Below are positions 16,629-25,042 of a stretch of DNA of 64,000 bases, one piece after another. The translations under genes were made by a program, and so were the position numbers. Position 1 is the stretch's first letter, and each line of letters opens with the position of its first letter. The notes under the pieces are model-generated. The model did not search any database, was not told the origin of the DNA, and saw only the letters and a list, made by a program, of their open reading frames with translations. Source of the stretch: Pedobacter sp. WC2423 (GTDB lineage: Bacteria; Bacteroidota; Bacteroidia; Sphingobacteriales; Sphingobacteriaceae); NCBI RefSeq assembly GCF_040822065.1, contig NZ_CP162005.1:5332001-5396000 (forward strand). The letters are read 5' to 3'.

Positions 16629-18641
16629 ATGAACCTGGAACCAAATAGTTTAATCCGCGCCTCTTCGCCTTACCTTTTGCAACATGCTTATAATCCTGTA
16701 AACTGGTATGAATGGGGGGAAGAAGCATTAGCCAAAGCAAAGCAGGAAAATAAACTGATTCTGGTCAGTATTGGTTATTCAGCCTGCCACTGGTGCCATG
16801 TGATGGAAAGGGAGAGCTTTGAGTTACACGAAGTAGCAGAGGTGATGAACAAACATTTTGTTTGCATTAAAGTAGACCGGGAAGAAAGACCTGATATTGA
16901 TCAGATTTATATGCTGGCTATCCAGTTGATGACTGGCAGCGGGGGCTGGCCACTGAATTGTATCTGTTTACCAGATCAGCGGCCAATTTACGGAGGTACT
17001 TATTTTAAGAAAGAAGACTGGATCAATATTTTGTTAAATGTTGCCGATTTATGGCAAACTGAACCGGGCAAAGCAGAGCAGTATGCTGTTCAGCTAACTG
17101 AAGGTATCCGCAACTCAGAGAAAGTTATTCCTAATATCAGAACTACGCCTTATACAGAAAAAGACTTACAGGATATTACTACACCCTGGAAACGTAATTT
17201 CGATATGATGGAAGGTGGATATAACAGGGCACCTAAATTCCCTTTACCTAATAACTGGCAGTTTTTATTGCGTTACAGTCACTTAATGAAGGAGAATGCA
17301 ACGCATGTGTCTACGCTGCTGACCCTGGAAAAGATGGCTTTTGGCGGGATTTATGATCAGATTGGTGGAGGCTTCGCGAGGTATTCGGTAGATGGCAACT
17401 GGCATGTACCTCACTTTGAAAAGATGTTGTATGATAATGCACAGCTGATCAGTTTATATGCGGAAGCTTATCAGTTTTCCGGTATCCGGTTATTTAAAGA
17501 AGTGGCTATAGAATCCATTGCCTGGATTGAGCGGGAAATGACTTCTCCTGAAGGATTATTTTATGCTGCGCTGGATGCCGACAGTGAAGGGGTTGAAGGT
17601 AAATTCTATGTATGGGATTTATTGGAATTCGAAAAAATACTGGGTGCTGATGCTGCATTAATGGCCGGTTATTTCAATGTGACAGCTCAGGGGAATTGGG
17701 AAGAGGAAGAAATCAATATCCTGCTGAGAAAATATACACCAGAAGAATACGCAGAATTAAAAGGGATTCCAATTGCTGATTTCACCACGAAGTTAAATCT
17801 TGCTAAAGAGAAATTACTGGCAGTACGGAGCAAAAGAATGCATCCTGGTTTAGATGATAAGTGTTTGACTGCATGGAATGCCATGATGATCAAAGCATTG
17901 GCAGAAAGCAGCCAGATTTTTGACCGGCAAGAGTTTTACCTGGCCGCAAAAAAAGCAGCAGATTTTATTCTGGCTAATTTAACGGCTGAAAATGGCGGAC
18001 TATACCGGAATTACAAACATAATAAGGCCTCGATTACGGGTTTTCTTGATGATTATGCCTTCCTTATCTCAGCATTGATTGCTTTATATGAAGCTGATTT
18101 TGAAGATAACTGGTTACTGGAAGCAAAGAAACTGACAGATTGGGTGCTGAGCAACTTCCGTGATCTGGATAGCCCGATGTTATTTTATACACCTGCAAAT
18201 GGGGAGTCGCTGATTGCACGTAAGCATGAGATTATGGACAATGTGATTCCTGCTGCGAACTCTGTTATGGCGCAGAATTTAAAACATCTGGGCTTATTAT
18301 TTGATGAGGTCCGGTATACGGAAAAAGCAGATGCTATGCTGGCTGCGGTGCATCCTCAAATTAAAACCTATGGCTCTGCTTATTCGAACTGGGCGATCCA
18401 GATGATGAATGAAGTGTTTGGAATTAATGAAATTGCATTAACTGGAGATTCCATTACTGAGGTGAGGAAATCGCTGAATGAGAGGTACATTCCAAACAAA
18501 ATTATATTAGGAGGAACAAATTCTGTACTTCCTTTGTTAAAAGATAAGCAAAGCATTGAAACAAAAATCTATATTTGCCGAAATAAATCATGTCAGCTGC
18601 CTGTAACAACAGTTGAAGAAGCATTAAAATTAATTAACTAA
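16629..18641 (+). CDS. DUF255 / YyaL-type thioredoxin-domain protein
   Basis: The 670-residue protein starts [20 protein letters not shown], the classical opening of this family (Bacillus YyaL, animal SPATA20). Residues 1-165 are a thioredoxin-like domain with the redox-type motif [14 protein letters not shown]. The remainder is a six-hairpin (alpha/alpha) toroid resembling glycoside hydrolases and epimerases, with [20 protein letters not shown] and [16 protein letters not shown]. The function of the family is not established. An upstream open stretch to 16596 is excluded because a promoter box lies inside it. slyD follows after 11 nt. Confidence 0.92.
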   Translation: MNLEPNSLIRASSPYLLQHAYNPVNWYEWGEEALAKAKQENKLILVSIGYSACHWCHVMERESFELHEVAEVMNKHFVCIKVDREERPDIDQIYMLAIQLMTGSGGWPLNCICLPDQRPIYGGTYFKKEDWINILLNVADLWQTEPGKAEQYAVQLTEGIRNSEKVIPNIRTTPYTEKDLQDITTPWKRNFDMMEGGYNRAPKFPLPNNWQFLLRYSHLMKENATHVSTLLTLEKMAFGGIYDQIGGGFARYSVDGNWHVPHFEKMLYDNAQLISLYAEAYQFSGIRLFKEVAIESIAWIEREMTSPEGLFYAALDADSEGVEGKFYVWDLLEFEKILGADAALMAGYFNVTAQGNWEEEEINILLRKYTPEEYAELKGIPIADFTTKLNLAKEKLLAVRSKRMHPGLDDKCLTAWNAMMIKALAESSQIFDRQEFYLAAKKAADFILANLTAENGGLYRNYKHNKASITGFLDDYAFLISALIALYEADFEDNWLLEAKKLTDWVLSNFRDLDSPMLFYTPANGESLIARKHEIMDNVIPAANSVMAQNLKHLGLLFDEVRYTEKADAMLAAVHPQIKTYGSAYSNWAIQMMNEVFGINEIALTGDSITEVRKSLNERYIPNKIILGGTNSVLPLLKDKQSIETKIYICRNKSCQLPVTTVEEALKLIN

Positions 18642-18652
18642 ATAAGATTCCA

Positions 18653-19153
18653 ATGAGTATTAAACCCAATACAGTAGTTTCATTAACGTACGAACTGCAT
18701 ACGACTAATGAAGAGGGACAACAAGTTTTCGTAGAAAAAGCTGATGAGCAAAATGCATTGGTATTCTTATACGGTGCAGGTATGATGTTGCCTAAATTTG
18801 AAGAGCATTTAACTGGATTAAATGTTGGTGATGAGTATAATTTTGAGCTGAGTGCAGCTGATGGTTACGGAGATTTAGATCCGGGAGCTTTCGCTGACTT
18901 ACCAAAAGATATGTTCAAAGAAGTTGACCTGCCAAACGTAGGTGATGTAATTCCTTTACAGGATAACGAAGGAAATCACTTCAGAGCAGGTGTTACTGCT
19001 ATTCATGATACTACTATTTCAGTAGATCTGAACCACCCTATGGCTGGTAAAAACCTGATTTTTGGTGGTAAAATCCTTTCGGTACGTGAAGCAACTGAAG
19101 AAGAATTAAGTCACGGTCATGCACACGGTGCTGATGGACACGCAGGACACTAA
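18653..19153 (+). CDS. FKBP-type peptidyl-prolyl isomerase, SlyD family
   Basis: The 166-residue protein has the SlyD arrangement: an FKBP domain (VVSLTYELHT, LVFLYGAGMMLPKFEEHLTG) with the insert-in-flap chaperone domain (about 75-130, GYGDLDPGAF, LNHPMAGKNLIF), then a His-rich tail, HGHAHGADGHAGH. SlyD assists folding by isomerising prolyl bonds and binds Ni/Zn through its tail. The gene sits 11 nt after the DUF255 gene. Its original terminator has been split by an IS3-family insertion. Confidence 0.92.
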   Translation: MSIKPNTVVSLTYELHTTNEEGQQVFVEKADEQNALVFLYGAGMMLPKFEEHLTGLNVGDEYNFELSAADGYGDLDPGAFADLPKDMFKEVDLPNVGDVIPLQDNEGNHFRAGVTAIHDTTISVDLNHPMAGKNLIFGGKILSVREATEEELSHGHAHGADGHAGH

Positions 19154-19231
19154 TCCTGATAAATTATAATAAAAAAGGTGCAGAGGTTTGCAATGCCCCC
19201 AAAAAGTTAGACACTTTCTGGGGGCATTATT

Positions 19232-19765
19232 ATGAAAAAGAAAAACAGACACAGTTTTGAATTCAAGTTATACTGTGTGAAGCAGATATCGGAACATTAT
19301 CGTTCTGCAAAATCTCTGGGTGAGGAATACGGGATTACTTATTCTCTTTTCGAAGATTGGTTTAGGATATACGAGCATCTGGGAGCTCCTGGATTACTTC
19401 CCAGAAAGGGGAAAAGAGTTTTTAGTCCATCCTTTAAGCTAGCAGTCCTGAAGTCAATTCGTGAAGAAAAGTTATCTTTGAGAGCGGCGGTGCTACGTTT
19501 TGGGCTTTCAAGTGATGCGGGAATTATCGAATGGCAGAAACGATTTGAGAAGTTTGGATCATCTGGACTAGAACCGCGACCTAAAGGAAGACTACCGATG
19601 GCATATAAGGAGAATCCAGCAAACAAGCGAAAACCGAGAAAATCGGATAGGCCACTTACCCGTGAGGAAGAGCTTTTACGGGAAAATGAATATTTACGTG
19701 CAGAGAATGCCCTGCTAAAAAAGCTCCAGGCCTTAGTTCAAGCCGAAAACAAGCGCAAGCCATAA
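19232..19765 (+). CDS. IS3-family transposase OrfA (HTH subunit)
   Basis: The 177-residue DNA-binding protein has two helix-turn-helix units (EFKLYCVKQISEHYRSAKSL and FKLAVLKSIREEKLSL) and a C-terminal leucine-zipper-like coiled coil (EEELLRENEYLRAENALLKK). It recognises the terminal repeats and multimerises with the catalytic part. Its stop overlaps the orfB ATG by one base. Confidence 0.92.
   Translation: MKKKNRHSFEFKLYCVKQISEHYRSAKSLGEEYGITYSLFEDWFRIYEHLGAPGLLPRKGKRVFSPSFKLAVLKSIREEKLSLRAAVLRFGLSSDAGIIEWQKRFEKFGSSGLEPRPKGRLPMAYKENPANKRKPRKSDRPLTREEELLRENEYLRAENALLKKLQALVQAENKRKP
19717..19723 (+). other. programmed -1 frameshift site (A6G)
   Basis: AAAAAAG is read as ctA AAA AAG in the orfA frame (Leu-Lys-Lys). 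A -1 slip enters the orfB frame, which is open for 14 codons to the orfB ATG. This is the classic IS3-family way to make the OrfAB transposase. Confidence 0.8.
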
Positions 19766-20613
19766 TGGAACTAAGGCATCAGTTCGACCTGGATACCCTG
19801 TTGAATTGTATTAGCATGGCAAGAAGTACATTTTATTATTATTCTAAGAAGGCCAGTTTGCCTGATAAATACGAACAGGTCAAGATCCAGATCAACAAGG
19901 TCTATCATGCCCATAAAGGTCGCTTCGGCTATCGGCGCATTACCTTGCAACTGAAACGGGTCGGAATGGCTATTAACCATAAGACTGTATTTAGATTGAT
20001 GGGAGAAATGAGGTTGAAGAGCCTGATCAGGATAAAAAAATACAGGTCTTATAGGGGCAAGCTAGGGAAAATAGCTCCAAATATCCTTAATAGGAATTTC
20101 AAGGCTAACCAACCTATGCAAAAATGGGCCACAGATGTTACAGAATTCAAAGTCAAGGGAAAGAAATTGTACCTCTCTCCAATAATAGACCTGTTCAATC
20201 AGGAGATTATCAGCTATGAACTCACTGACAGGCCGGTTTTCAAGGGAGTATTGGACATGCTCAAAAAAGTATTACCACAAGCTAGGAATACTTCTCAGTT
20301 AGTCTTGCATTCTGACCAGGGATGGCAATACCAGATGCCAAAGTATCAGCAACTGCTAAAAGCAAATGGGATTATCCAAAGTATGTCCAGAAAAGGTAAT
20401 TGCTTAGATAATGCTATAATTGAAAACTTTTTCGGAACCTTAAAATCGGAACTCTTCTACTTAAATGAATATGAATCGACAGATCAGCTCAAAAAAGATA
20501 TAAATGACTATATCTGGTACTACAACAAGGAACGAATAAAATTGAACTTAAACGGAATGAGCCCGATGGAATATCGGGCTCATTATAACAAATCTAATAC
20601 TAAATTTGTCTAA
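19765..20613 (+). CDS. IS3-family transposase OrfB (DDE integrase subunit)
   Basis: The 282-residue protein has an HTH_21-like N-terminal segment (GRFGYRRITLQLKR) and an rve integrase core. The catalytic triad is seen in KWATDVTEF (Asp), VLHSDQGWQYQ (Asp) and DNAIIENFFGTLKSE (Glu, 35 residues later). It cuts and joins DNA ends, mainly as the OrfAB fusion. Confidence 0.94.
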   Translation: MELRHQFDLDTLLNCISMARSTFYYYSKKASLPDKYEQVKIQINKVYHAHKGRFGYRRITLQLKRVGMAINHKTVFRLMGEMRLKSLIRIKKYRSYRGKLGKIAPNILNRNFKANQPMQKWATDVTEFKVKGKKLYLSPIIDLFNQEIISYELTDRPVFKGVLDMLKKVLPQARNTSQLVLHSDQGWQYQMPKYQQLLKANGIIQSMSRKGNCLDNAIIENFFGTLKSELFYLNEYESTDQLKKDINDYIWYYNKERIKLNLNGMSPMEYRAHYNKSNTKFV

Positions 20614-20659
20614 ACTTTTGGGGGCAGTCCAGTTTTAACTTCTGCACCTTTTTTTATGG

Positions 20660-21094
20660 CTATTTAATTCTTTTTAAATCAAGATTACACTTTTCGCAGG
20701 TTCCATAAGCAGTTGTATTTACTGTTTTAGCGGTAAACCCTTTTGGCATCGTGCTATGTGGAACCGCAACATCCAGACAATATATTTTATTGCAGGTGGT
20801 ACAGTTGAAGTGAATGTGTTCATCGTGGTGATGATCTGCTGAACAGGAAGAAGAACAAATCGCATAATTAGCGGTTCCGTTCATATCCATAATCCGGTGC
20901 AGAATTCCTTTATCCTCATAGATGTTTAAGATGCGGTAAAGTGTTACCCTGTCAATTTCTTTGCCGAGCTTTTTCTCCAGCTCGGGTTGTGAAATGGCAA
21001 CAGTATCTAAAGCTATTTCTTCTAAAACACGAACTCTTTGTTTAGTATGTTTCAGCGCGTGTTCTTTGAGTATGTTAGTAGGATCGATTTTCAT
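20660..21094 (-). CDS. Fur-family metalloregulator, probably Zur-like
   Basis: The 144-residue protein has a winged-helix DNA-binding domain (HTKQRVRVLEEI, IDRVTLYRILNIYEDKGI) and a metal-binding dimer domain. The latter has the HHHDEHIHFNC and CNKIYC ligands and a second CxxC (YGTCEKC) near the C-terminus, giving a structural zinc site. It is the last gene of an operon with a metal-type ABC system. That neighbourhood and the palindromes at the operon's promoter suggest a zinc sensor (Zur) rather than iron Fur, but sequence alone cannot settle this. Confidence 0.85.
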   Translation of the reverse strand: MKIDPTNILKEHALKHTKQRVRVLEEIALDTVAISQPELEKKLGKEIDRVTLYRILNIYEDKGILHRIMDMNGTANYAICSSSCSADHHHDEHIHFNCTTCNKIYCLDVAVPHSTMPKGFTAKTVNTTAYGTCEKCNLDLKRIK

Positions 21095-21099
21095 GTTCG

Positions 21100-21549
21100 T
21101 TAAATTGACTTTGCATTCACTAGAGCTATTGGTGGATTATCCATTGCATTTCCGGTGCTCAGTTTCAGCGTTCCTTTGATGGTTATAGTTTGATAGGTGA
21201 ATTTAATCGGTTCAGCAAGCTCAACCATCACCATAATCGGTACGCCGTTTTTTCCGCAGAAATAACATTGATTAATCGGAAGGGTAGAAAGCATAAATTT
21301 AGTTTGTTTCATCCCATCTTTAATAGGCACTAAATATCCTTCCAGTTCAAATGGTTTGTTTGCATATTTTTTAATATCGGCATTGTAAATGGCAAACATC
21401 TGTGTATCCTTCACAATTTTAAAATCTACTCCTCCAATCACGTCCCAATTGGAAGAACTGATCTGATCATTCGGATTATGCTGAGCTTTCACTGCAAAAC
21501 CTGAAAATAGTAAAAATATAATAAGCAGTGGTTTCATTCTTATGTTCAT
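21100..21549 (-). CDS. exported DUF3299-like protein
   Basis: The 149-residue protein has a signal peptide (MKPLLIIFLLFSGFAVKAQ, from an alternative ATG at 21537). The mature part contains WDVIGGVDFKIV, PFELEGYLVPI, LPINQCYFCGK and ITIKGTLKL, which resemble DUF3299. The Cys-x-x-Cys could bind metal. Homologues occur with FtsX-like ABC transporters in zinc-regulated loci of other bacteria (ZrgD-like; from memory, to be checked). It lies 2 nt after the permease gene and 5 nt before the Fur-type gene. Confidence 0.65.
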   Translation of the reverse strand: MNIRMKPLLIIFLLFSGFAVKAQHNPNDQISSSNWDVIGGVDFKIVKDTQMFAIYNADIKKYANKPFELEGYLVPIKDGMKQTKFMLSTLPINQCYFCGKNGVPIMVMVELAEPIKFTYQTITIKGTLKLSTGNAMDNPPIALVNAKSI

Positions 21550-21551
21550 AT

Positions 21552-22781
21552 TTAGTTTTTAGACAATATCTTAGAGATATTTGACCGGTAAGCCTGCAAG
21601 GCAGGAATCACAGCTGCAAATATACCAATCGCGAGCCCGGCAACAAATAAATAAATTTCATCTTTCAGCAGGATAAAACCACTTAACCTGGCCTGACTGC
21701 TTTCCTGATAGTTTCCAATAAGTTGAAGGACTAAATGTCCCAAAACCATTCCAATAATTGTACCAGCTAAAGTAAGCAGTATTCCTTCAAAAATCACAAT
21801 ACAGAATAACTGACTTCTGGAAGCGCCCAATGTCCGCATGATGGCCAGATCGTAACTTCTTTCTTTGAGAGAATTGTACAGATTGACAAATACACTGATA
21901 GCAGCGATGAGCATAATCAGGACGGCAAACCATTGTAAGGTATCTACACCAACGCCAATAAGTGAGAATAAGCGGGTGCTTTCCATCGCAGGAGAGGCAG
22001 CTTGCAGACTGGTAGATTGATTCACCATTCTTGGAAACATCACTACAGACATTGGTGATCTGTATTGTATCAACAATGCTGTGATTTCCTTTTCATCACT
22101 GTGGTCGGTTTGATCAGGTCTGTGCTCCTGATGGTTATGATGTTCTGCAGCTTCTTCTTTTTCATGATCTTCATGCATTTTCCAGACGCTGGAAATATTA
22201 GTGAGAATCAGGTTGTCTGTGACGTTGCCCTGAGGGGCTAAAATCCCCACTACCTTATATGCATGCGTTTTGTGAATATCTGTGCTGCCTGTAAGTCCGT
22301 GGGCACCGAAAAAGGTGTCTCCAATTTTTAGTTTCTGATTGATGGCAACGGTTGAGCCTATAGTCACCTCGAAATCGGCCCTCCAGAATTTACCTGTACT
22401 GGTTTTTAGTTTATAGATACTGACGAAATTACTATCTGTACCCACGATTCTGATACCCTGGTAATTATCGCCCTGTGCTAAAGGAACAGCTTTTTTAACA
22501 AAAGGACTGCGCGCTAATTCCTGTGCCTCTTTCAATGGAATGTTTCCGGTAGGGAAGTCAATATAATAAATACTGCTCAGAATCAGTTGCAGCGGGCTCC
22601 CTTTGGCACCAACCACCAGGTCTATGTCTTTAGCATTGTTATCTAGTTTTTCCCCGATTTGCGTGGAGGCCAGAAGCAAAATTGTTAATATCCCTGTACC
22701 AAAGGCAATGAGCATAATATTTAATGCGGAAGATAATGGTTTAGACCACAGACTTTTCCAGCTGATTTTTAATGGACTCAT
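21552..22781 (-). CDS. FtsX/MacB-like ABC transporter permease with His-rich loop
   Basis: The 409-residue protein has four membrane helices: one near residues 18-40 and three in the last 140 residues, with a large periplasmic domain between. SLKERSYDLAIMRTLGASRSQLF is typical of the FtsX domain. The periplasmic region contains a run of His and acidic residues at about 200-232 (AEHHNHQEHRPDQTDHSDE), likely to bind zinc or another transition metal. The start overlaps the ATPase gene by 4 nt. It probably works with the ATPase and the DUF3299-like protein in metal handling across the envelope. Confidence 0.85.
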   Translation of the reverse strand: MSPLKISWKSLWSKPLSSALNIMLIAFGTGILTILLLASTQIGEKLDNNAKDIDLVVGAKGSPLQLILSSIYYIDFPTGNIPLKEAQELARSPFVKKAVPLAQGDNYQGIRIVGTDSNFVSIYKLKTSTGKFWRADFEVTIGSTVAINQKLKIGDTFFGAHGLTGSTDIHKTHAYKVVGILAPQGNVTDNLILTNISSVWKMHEDHEKEEAAEHHNHQEHRPDQTDHSDEKEITALLIQYRSPMSVVMFPRMVNQSTSLQAASPAMESTRLFSLIGVGVDTLQWFAVLIMLIAAISVFVNLYNSLKERSYDLAIMRTLGASRSQLFCIVIFEGILLTLAGTIIGMVLGHLVLQLIGNYQESSQARLSGFILLKDEIYLFVAGLAIGIFAAVIPALQAYRSNISKILSKN

Positions 22782-23407
22782 TTTAATTCGTAAGTATGGG
22801 TAAATGCATCTTTAACTCTTTTATCATGGGTGGCTACAATTAGTGTGGCCTGGTTTAATCCGGATTGTTGCTGCAATAATTCAAGCACAGCCTGTGCATT
22901 TTTATCGTCCAGGCTCGAAGTAGGCTCATCAGCAATTAGTAGGGCTGGTTTATTAATGACTGCCCTTGCGATAGAAACTCTTTGCAGTTGTCCCTGGCTT
23001 AATTCACTGGGATAACTGTTTTTCTTGTCTGCTATACCTAATGAAGTTAAGACCTCGTTTACTCTTTTCAAATCTTCGGGAAGACGGGCAAAACTCTGGG
23101 CCATAACGAGATTTTCTGCAATGGTCAGACTTTTAATTAAATGGGGACGCTGAAAGATAATCCCTATATTTCTTCCCCTAAACTGATCAAGTTCACGGGA
23201 GGTTAGGGAATAGATTGATGTGCCATCCATATTTACTGCTCCGGCAGCTGGTTTTAATATCCCGGTAAGGATGTGAAGCAGCGTCGTTTTTCCGCTGCCC
23301 GATTCTCCTAAAAGTAACCATTGTTCGCCATTATTGATTTCCCAGTCTTTAAATCCAATGCGGTGTGCATTGCCATAACTGTGTGAAACTGATTTGATGG
23401 ATATCAT
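22778..23407 (-). CDS. ABC transporter ATP-binding protein (LolD/MacB type)
   Basis: The 209-residue ATPase has Walker A (LLGESGSGKTTLLHIL, about 33), the Q-loop region IIFQRPHLI, the signature ELSQGQLQRVSIARA, Walker B (ALLIADEPTSSLDD) and the switch His in VATHDKRVKD. It energises the adjacent FtsX-like permease. As the first gene of the operon, it starts 26 nt downstream of a -7 box that is overlapped by a Zur-type palindrome. Confidence 0.92.
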   Translation of the reverse strand: MISIKSVSHSYGNAHRIGFKDWEINNGEQWLLLGESGSGKTTLLHILTGILKPAAGAVNMDGTSIYSLTSRELDQFRGRNIGIIFQRPHLIKSLTIAENLVMAQSFARLPEDLKRVNEVLTSLGIADKKNSYPSELSQGQLQRVSIARAVINKPALLIADEPTSSLDDKNAQAVLELLQQQSGLNQATLIVATHDKRVKDAFTHTYELK

Positions 23408-23432
23408 TTGTATAGGTCTGTTTAATTTTTAA

Positions 23433-23440
23433 CAAAAGTA
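23433..23440 (-). promoter_or_regulatory. -7 promoter box of the metal ABC operon
   Basis: On the reverse strand this reads TACTTTTG (TAnnTTTG). Its upstream edge overlaps the palindrome at 23439-23467, so a bound repressor would block RNA polymerase. Confidence 0.6.
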
Positions 23441-23467
23441 CTATATGCAAGTTTATTGCATATAGTA
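23439..23467. promoter_or_regulatory. Zur-type operator palindrome, ABC operon
   Basis: Perfect arms TACTATATGCAA and TTGCATATAGTA with spacer GTTTA. The core TGCAA-N5-TTGCA is the same as at 23539-23569 and 24877-24902. Confidence 0.78.
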
Positions 23468-23538
23468 TATATGTAAAGAGTTTGCTACTGCAATTGAATA
23501 GGTAAACGTGCTGTTTTCAGGATTGTTATTTCCTGGTA

Positions 23539-23569
23539 AATATAAATGCAATCATATTGCATTTATATT
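23539..23569. promoter_or_regulatory. Zur-type operator palindrome, COG0523 gene
   Basis: Perfect arms AATATAAATGCAAT and ATTGCATTTATATT around CAT. The central TAAATGCAAT...ATTGCATTTA resembles the Bacillus Zur box (TAAATCGTAAT and its complement). It shares the TGCAA-N5-TTGCA core with the divergent operon and lies just upstream of a -7 box. Confidence 0.8.
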
Positions 23570-23577
23570 GTTTATTC

Positions 23578-23585
23578 TATATTTG
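23578..23585 (+). promoter_or_regulatory. -7 promoter box of the COG0523 gene
   Basis: TATATTTG matches TAnnTTTG. A TTG at 23557-23559, inside the palindrome, lies 18 nt upstream, so the operator covers the -33 region. Confidence 0.6.
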
Positions 23586-23615
23586 CAACTTGATTGCATT
23601 ATATATACACATAAA

Positions 23616-24821
23616 ATGAAAACTAAATTATTACCTGTAACTGTACTCAGTGGGTTTCTTGGAAGTGGGAAAACTACGTTGTTAAATCATATTCTCCATA
23701 ATAAACAAAACTTGCGGGTAGCGTTGATTGTCAATGATATGGGCGAAATAAATATTGATGCAAATGCAGTTCACCGGGAAAATATGTTATCCCGGACGGA
23801 AGAGAAATTGGTAGAAATGAGTAATGGTTGTATTTGCTGTACACTTCGGGAAGATTTGATTGCTGAAGTAGAGAAGCTTGCGAAGGAAGACCGGTTTGAT
23901 TACCTGATTATTGAAAGTACCGGGATTTCTGAGCCTGTTCCGGTGGCGCAAACGTTCAGTTATGTAGATCTGGCCATGAATATTGACTTAAGTAAGTTTA
24001 GTAAACTGGATACGATGGTGACCGTGGTGGACTGTTTTAATTTTAAGAAAGATTTTGGTACCAATGAATTGCTGGTGGACAGGGGATGGGTGGATGATAC
24101 GGCAGATCGCCGGACTATAGTCAATTTGTTAACAGATCAGATTGAGTTTGCGAATGTAATTATCCTGAATAAAACAGATCTGGTTTCTGCAGAAGATTTA
24201 TTGCTGTTGAAAGCTGTGATCCGGAAATTGAATCCTTCAGCTAAATTAATTGATACTTCTTTTAGCAAGGTCGATTTGAAAGAGATACTGCATACTGGCT
24301 TGTTTGATTTTGAAGAGGCCTCACAAGGGGCTGGCTGGATTAAAGAGTTAAATGCAGCGCATCTGCCCGAAACTGAAGAGTATGGGATCAGCAGCACAGT
24401 ATTTCGTTCTTCCAAACCTTTTCATCCGGAACGTTTATGGGATTATCTGACTCAACAATTCCCTCCGAATGTAATCAGAACAAAGGGATTGTTCTGGTTA
24501 GCGGCTATGCCAGACCGTGCTTTGAATTTTTCGCAGGCGGGTGGATCACTGCGGGTTGAGAGTGCCGGAACCTGGTGGGCAAGTATGCTGCCTTCTGAAA
24601 GATTGAATTACCAGGATTTTACGGAGAACAGAAAAGAAATTGAGAACCGCTGGGATAAGCGTTATGGTGACCGGATGAATGAGCTGGTATTTATTGCGCA
24701 GGATCTTCAGAAAGAGCAATTGCACCAGGACTTAAATGCTTGTTTGCTGACTGTGGAAGAAGAGCTCCAGCAGCAGAATAAAGAGGTATTTGCTAATCCT
24801 TTTGAAAATGTAATTCAATAA
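23616..24821 (+). CDS. COG0523 (CobW/ZigA-type) GTP-binding metallochaperone
   Basis: The 401-residue G3E GTPase has Walker A GFLGSGKTTLLNHIL (residues 13-27), the metal motif CxCC in GCICCTLRED (Cys72, 74, 75), the switch region YLIIESTGISEP, and NKTD for guanine recognition, plus a CobW C-terminal domain. Zur-controlled members (ZigA, YciC, ZNG1) deliver zinc to client enzymes during deficiency. A Zur-type palindrome directly before the promoter supports that role here. ATG 23616 is chosen because it lies after the promoter; the longer frame from 23508 runs through the operator. Confidence 0.9.
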   Translation: MKTKLLPVTVLSGFLGSGKTTLLNHILHNKQNLRVALIVNDMGEINIDANAVHRENMLSRTEEKLVEMSNGCICCTLREDLIAEVEKLAKEDRFDYLIIESTGISEPVPVAQTFSYVDLAMNIDLSKFSKLDTMVTVVDCFNFKKDFGTNELLVDRGWVDDTADRRTIVNLLTDQIEFANVIILNKTDLVSAEDLLLLKAVIRKLNPSAKLIDTSFSKVDLKEILHTGLFDFEEASQGAGWIKELNAAHLPETEEYGISSTVFRSSKPFHPERLWDYLTQQFPPNVIRTKGLFWLAAMPDRALNFSQAGGSLRVESAGTWWASMLPSERLNYQDFTENRKEIENRWDKRYGDRMNELVFIAQDLQKEQLHQDLNACLLTVEEELQQQNKEVFANPFENVIQ

Positions 24822-24876
24822 CGGGTGATCAGCAGCCTGCTTTTGTAATGAATTGGTTACAGGCCTGTATTATTAA

Positions 24877-24917
24877 TGCAATATAGTTGCAATTGTGTTG
24901 CGTTAATAGTATATTTG
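24877..24917 (+). promoter_or_regulatory. two overlapping Zur-type cores plus -7 box
   Basis: TGCAA-TATAG-TTGCA (24877-24891) overlaps TGCAA-TTGTG-TTGCG (24888-24902). TATATTTG (24910-24917) follows, with TTG 20 nt upstream. The arrangement repeats that of the COG0523 promoter and points downstream, to the esterase gene at 25043. Confidence 0.65.
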
Positions 24918-24942
24918 ATCTTCATTATTTAGTTAATAGGTA

Positions 24943-24984
24943 AGCACTTGTAACGGGATTCATCACCCTGTTACAGTGCTTTTA
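24943..24984 (+). terminator. terminator-like hairpin in the esterase leader
   Basis: AAGCACTTGTAACGGG and CCCTGTTACAGTGCTTTT pair with small bulges and are followed by AAATTTT. It lies between the putative promoter at 24910 and the gene at 25043. It could be an attenuator, or the terminator of the COG0523 gene. Confidence 0.5.
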
Positions 24985-25042
24985 AATTTTAATATCCGAT
25001 CATACGCGTATATTAGGGGTTTAATCAATTCTCTAAATCGTT

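Larger units (their letters stand above)
19189..20631 (+). mobile_element. IS3-family insertion sequence, copy 1
   Basis: About 1443 bp. The ends TGCAATGCCCCCAAAAAG and, on the other strand, TGGACTGCCCCCAAAAG form imperfect terminal repeats. The element is flanked by a 3-bp direct repeat GTT (19186-19188 and 20632-20634), as expected for IS3. It carries overlapping orfA and orfB with an A6G frameshift site. The left end has an internal inverted repeat (TGCCCCCA at 19194, TGGGGGCA at 19219) ending 6 nt before the orfA ATG; such a hairpin in read-through transcripts would hide the start. Both ORFs look intact, so it may be active. Confidence 0.9.
19171..20654 (+). terminator. slyD terminator hairpin interrupted at its apex by an IS
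   Basis: The left arm at 19171-19188 (AAAAAAGGTGCAGAGGTT) and right arm at 20637-20654 (AACTTCTGCACCTTTTTT) are inverted repeats with one G-T pair. Removing the IS and one GTT copy restores a compact hairpin followed by T-runs between slyD and the convergent Fur-type gene. Confidence 0.75.

Noticed and set aside
19171-20654. Outer inverted repeat GGTGCAGA...TCTGCACC as the true end of IS copy 1
   Set aside because: The GTT direct repeat and comparison with copy 2 place the ends at TGnnnTGCCCCC; the outer repeat is the split slyD terminator.
23508-23615. Longer N-terminus of the COG0523 protein
   Set aside because: These codons cover the operator palindrome and promoter box, and the family begins at the 23616 ATG.
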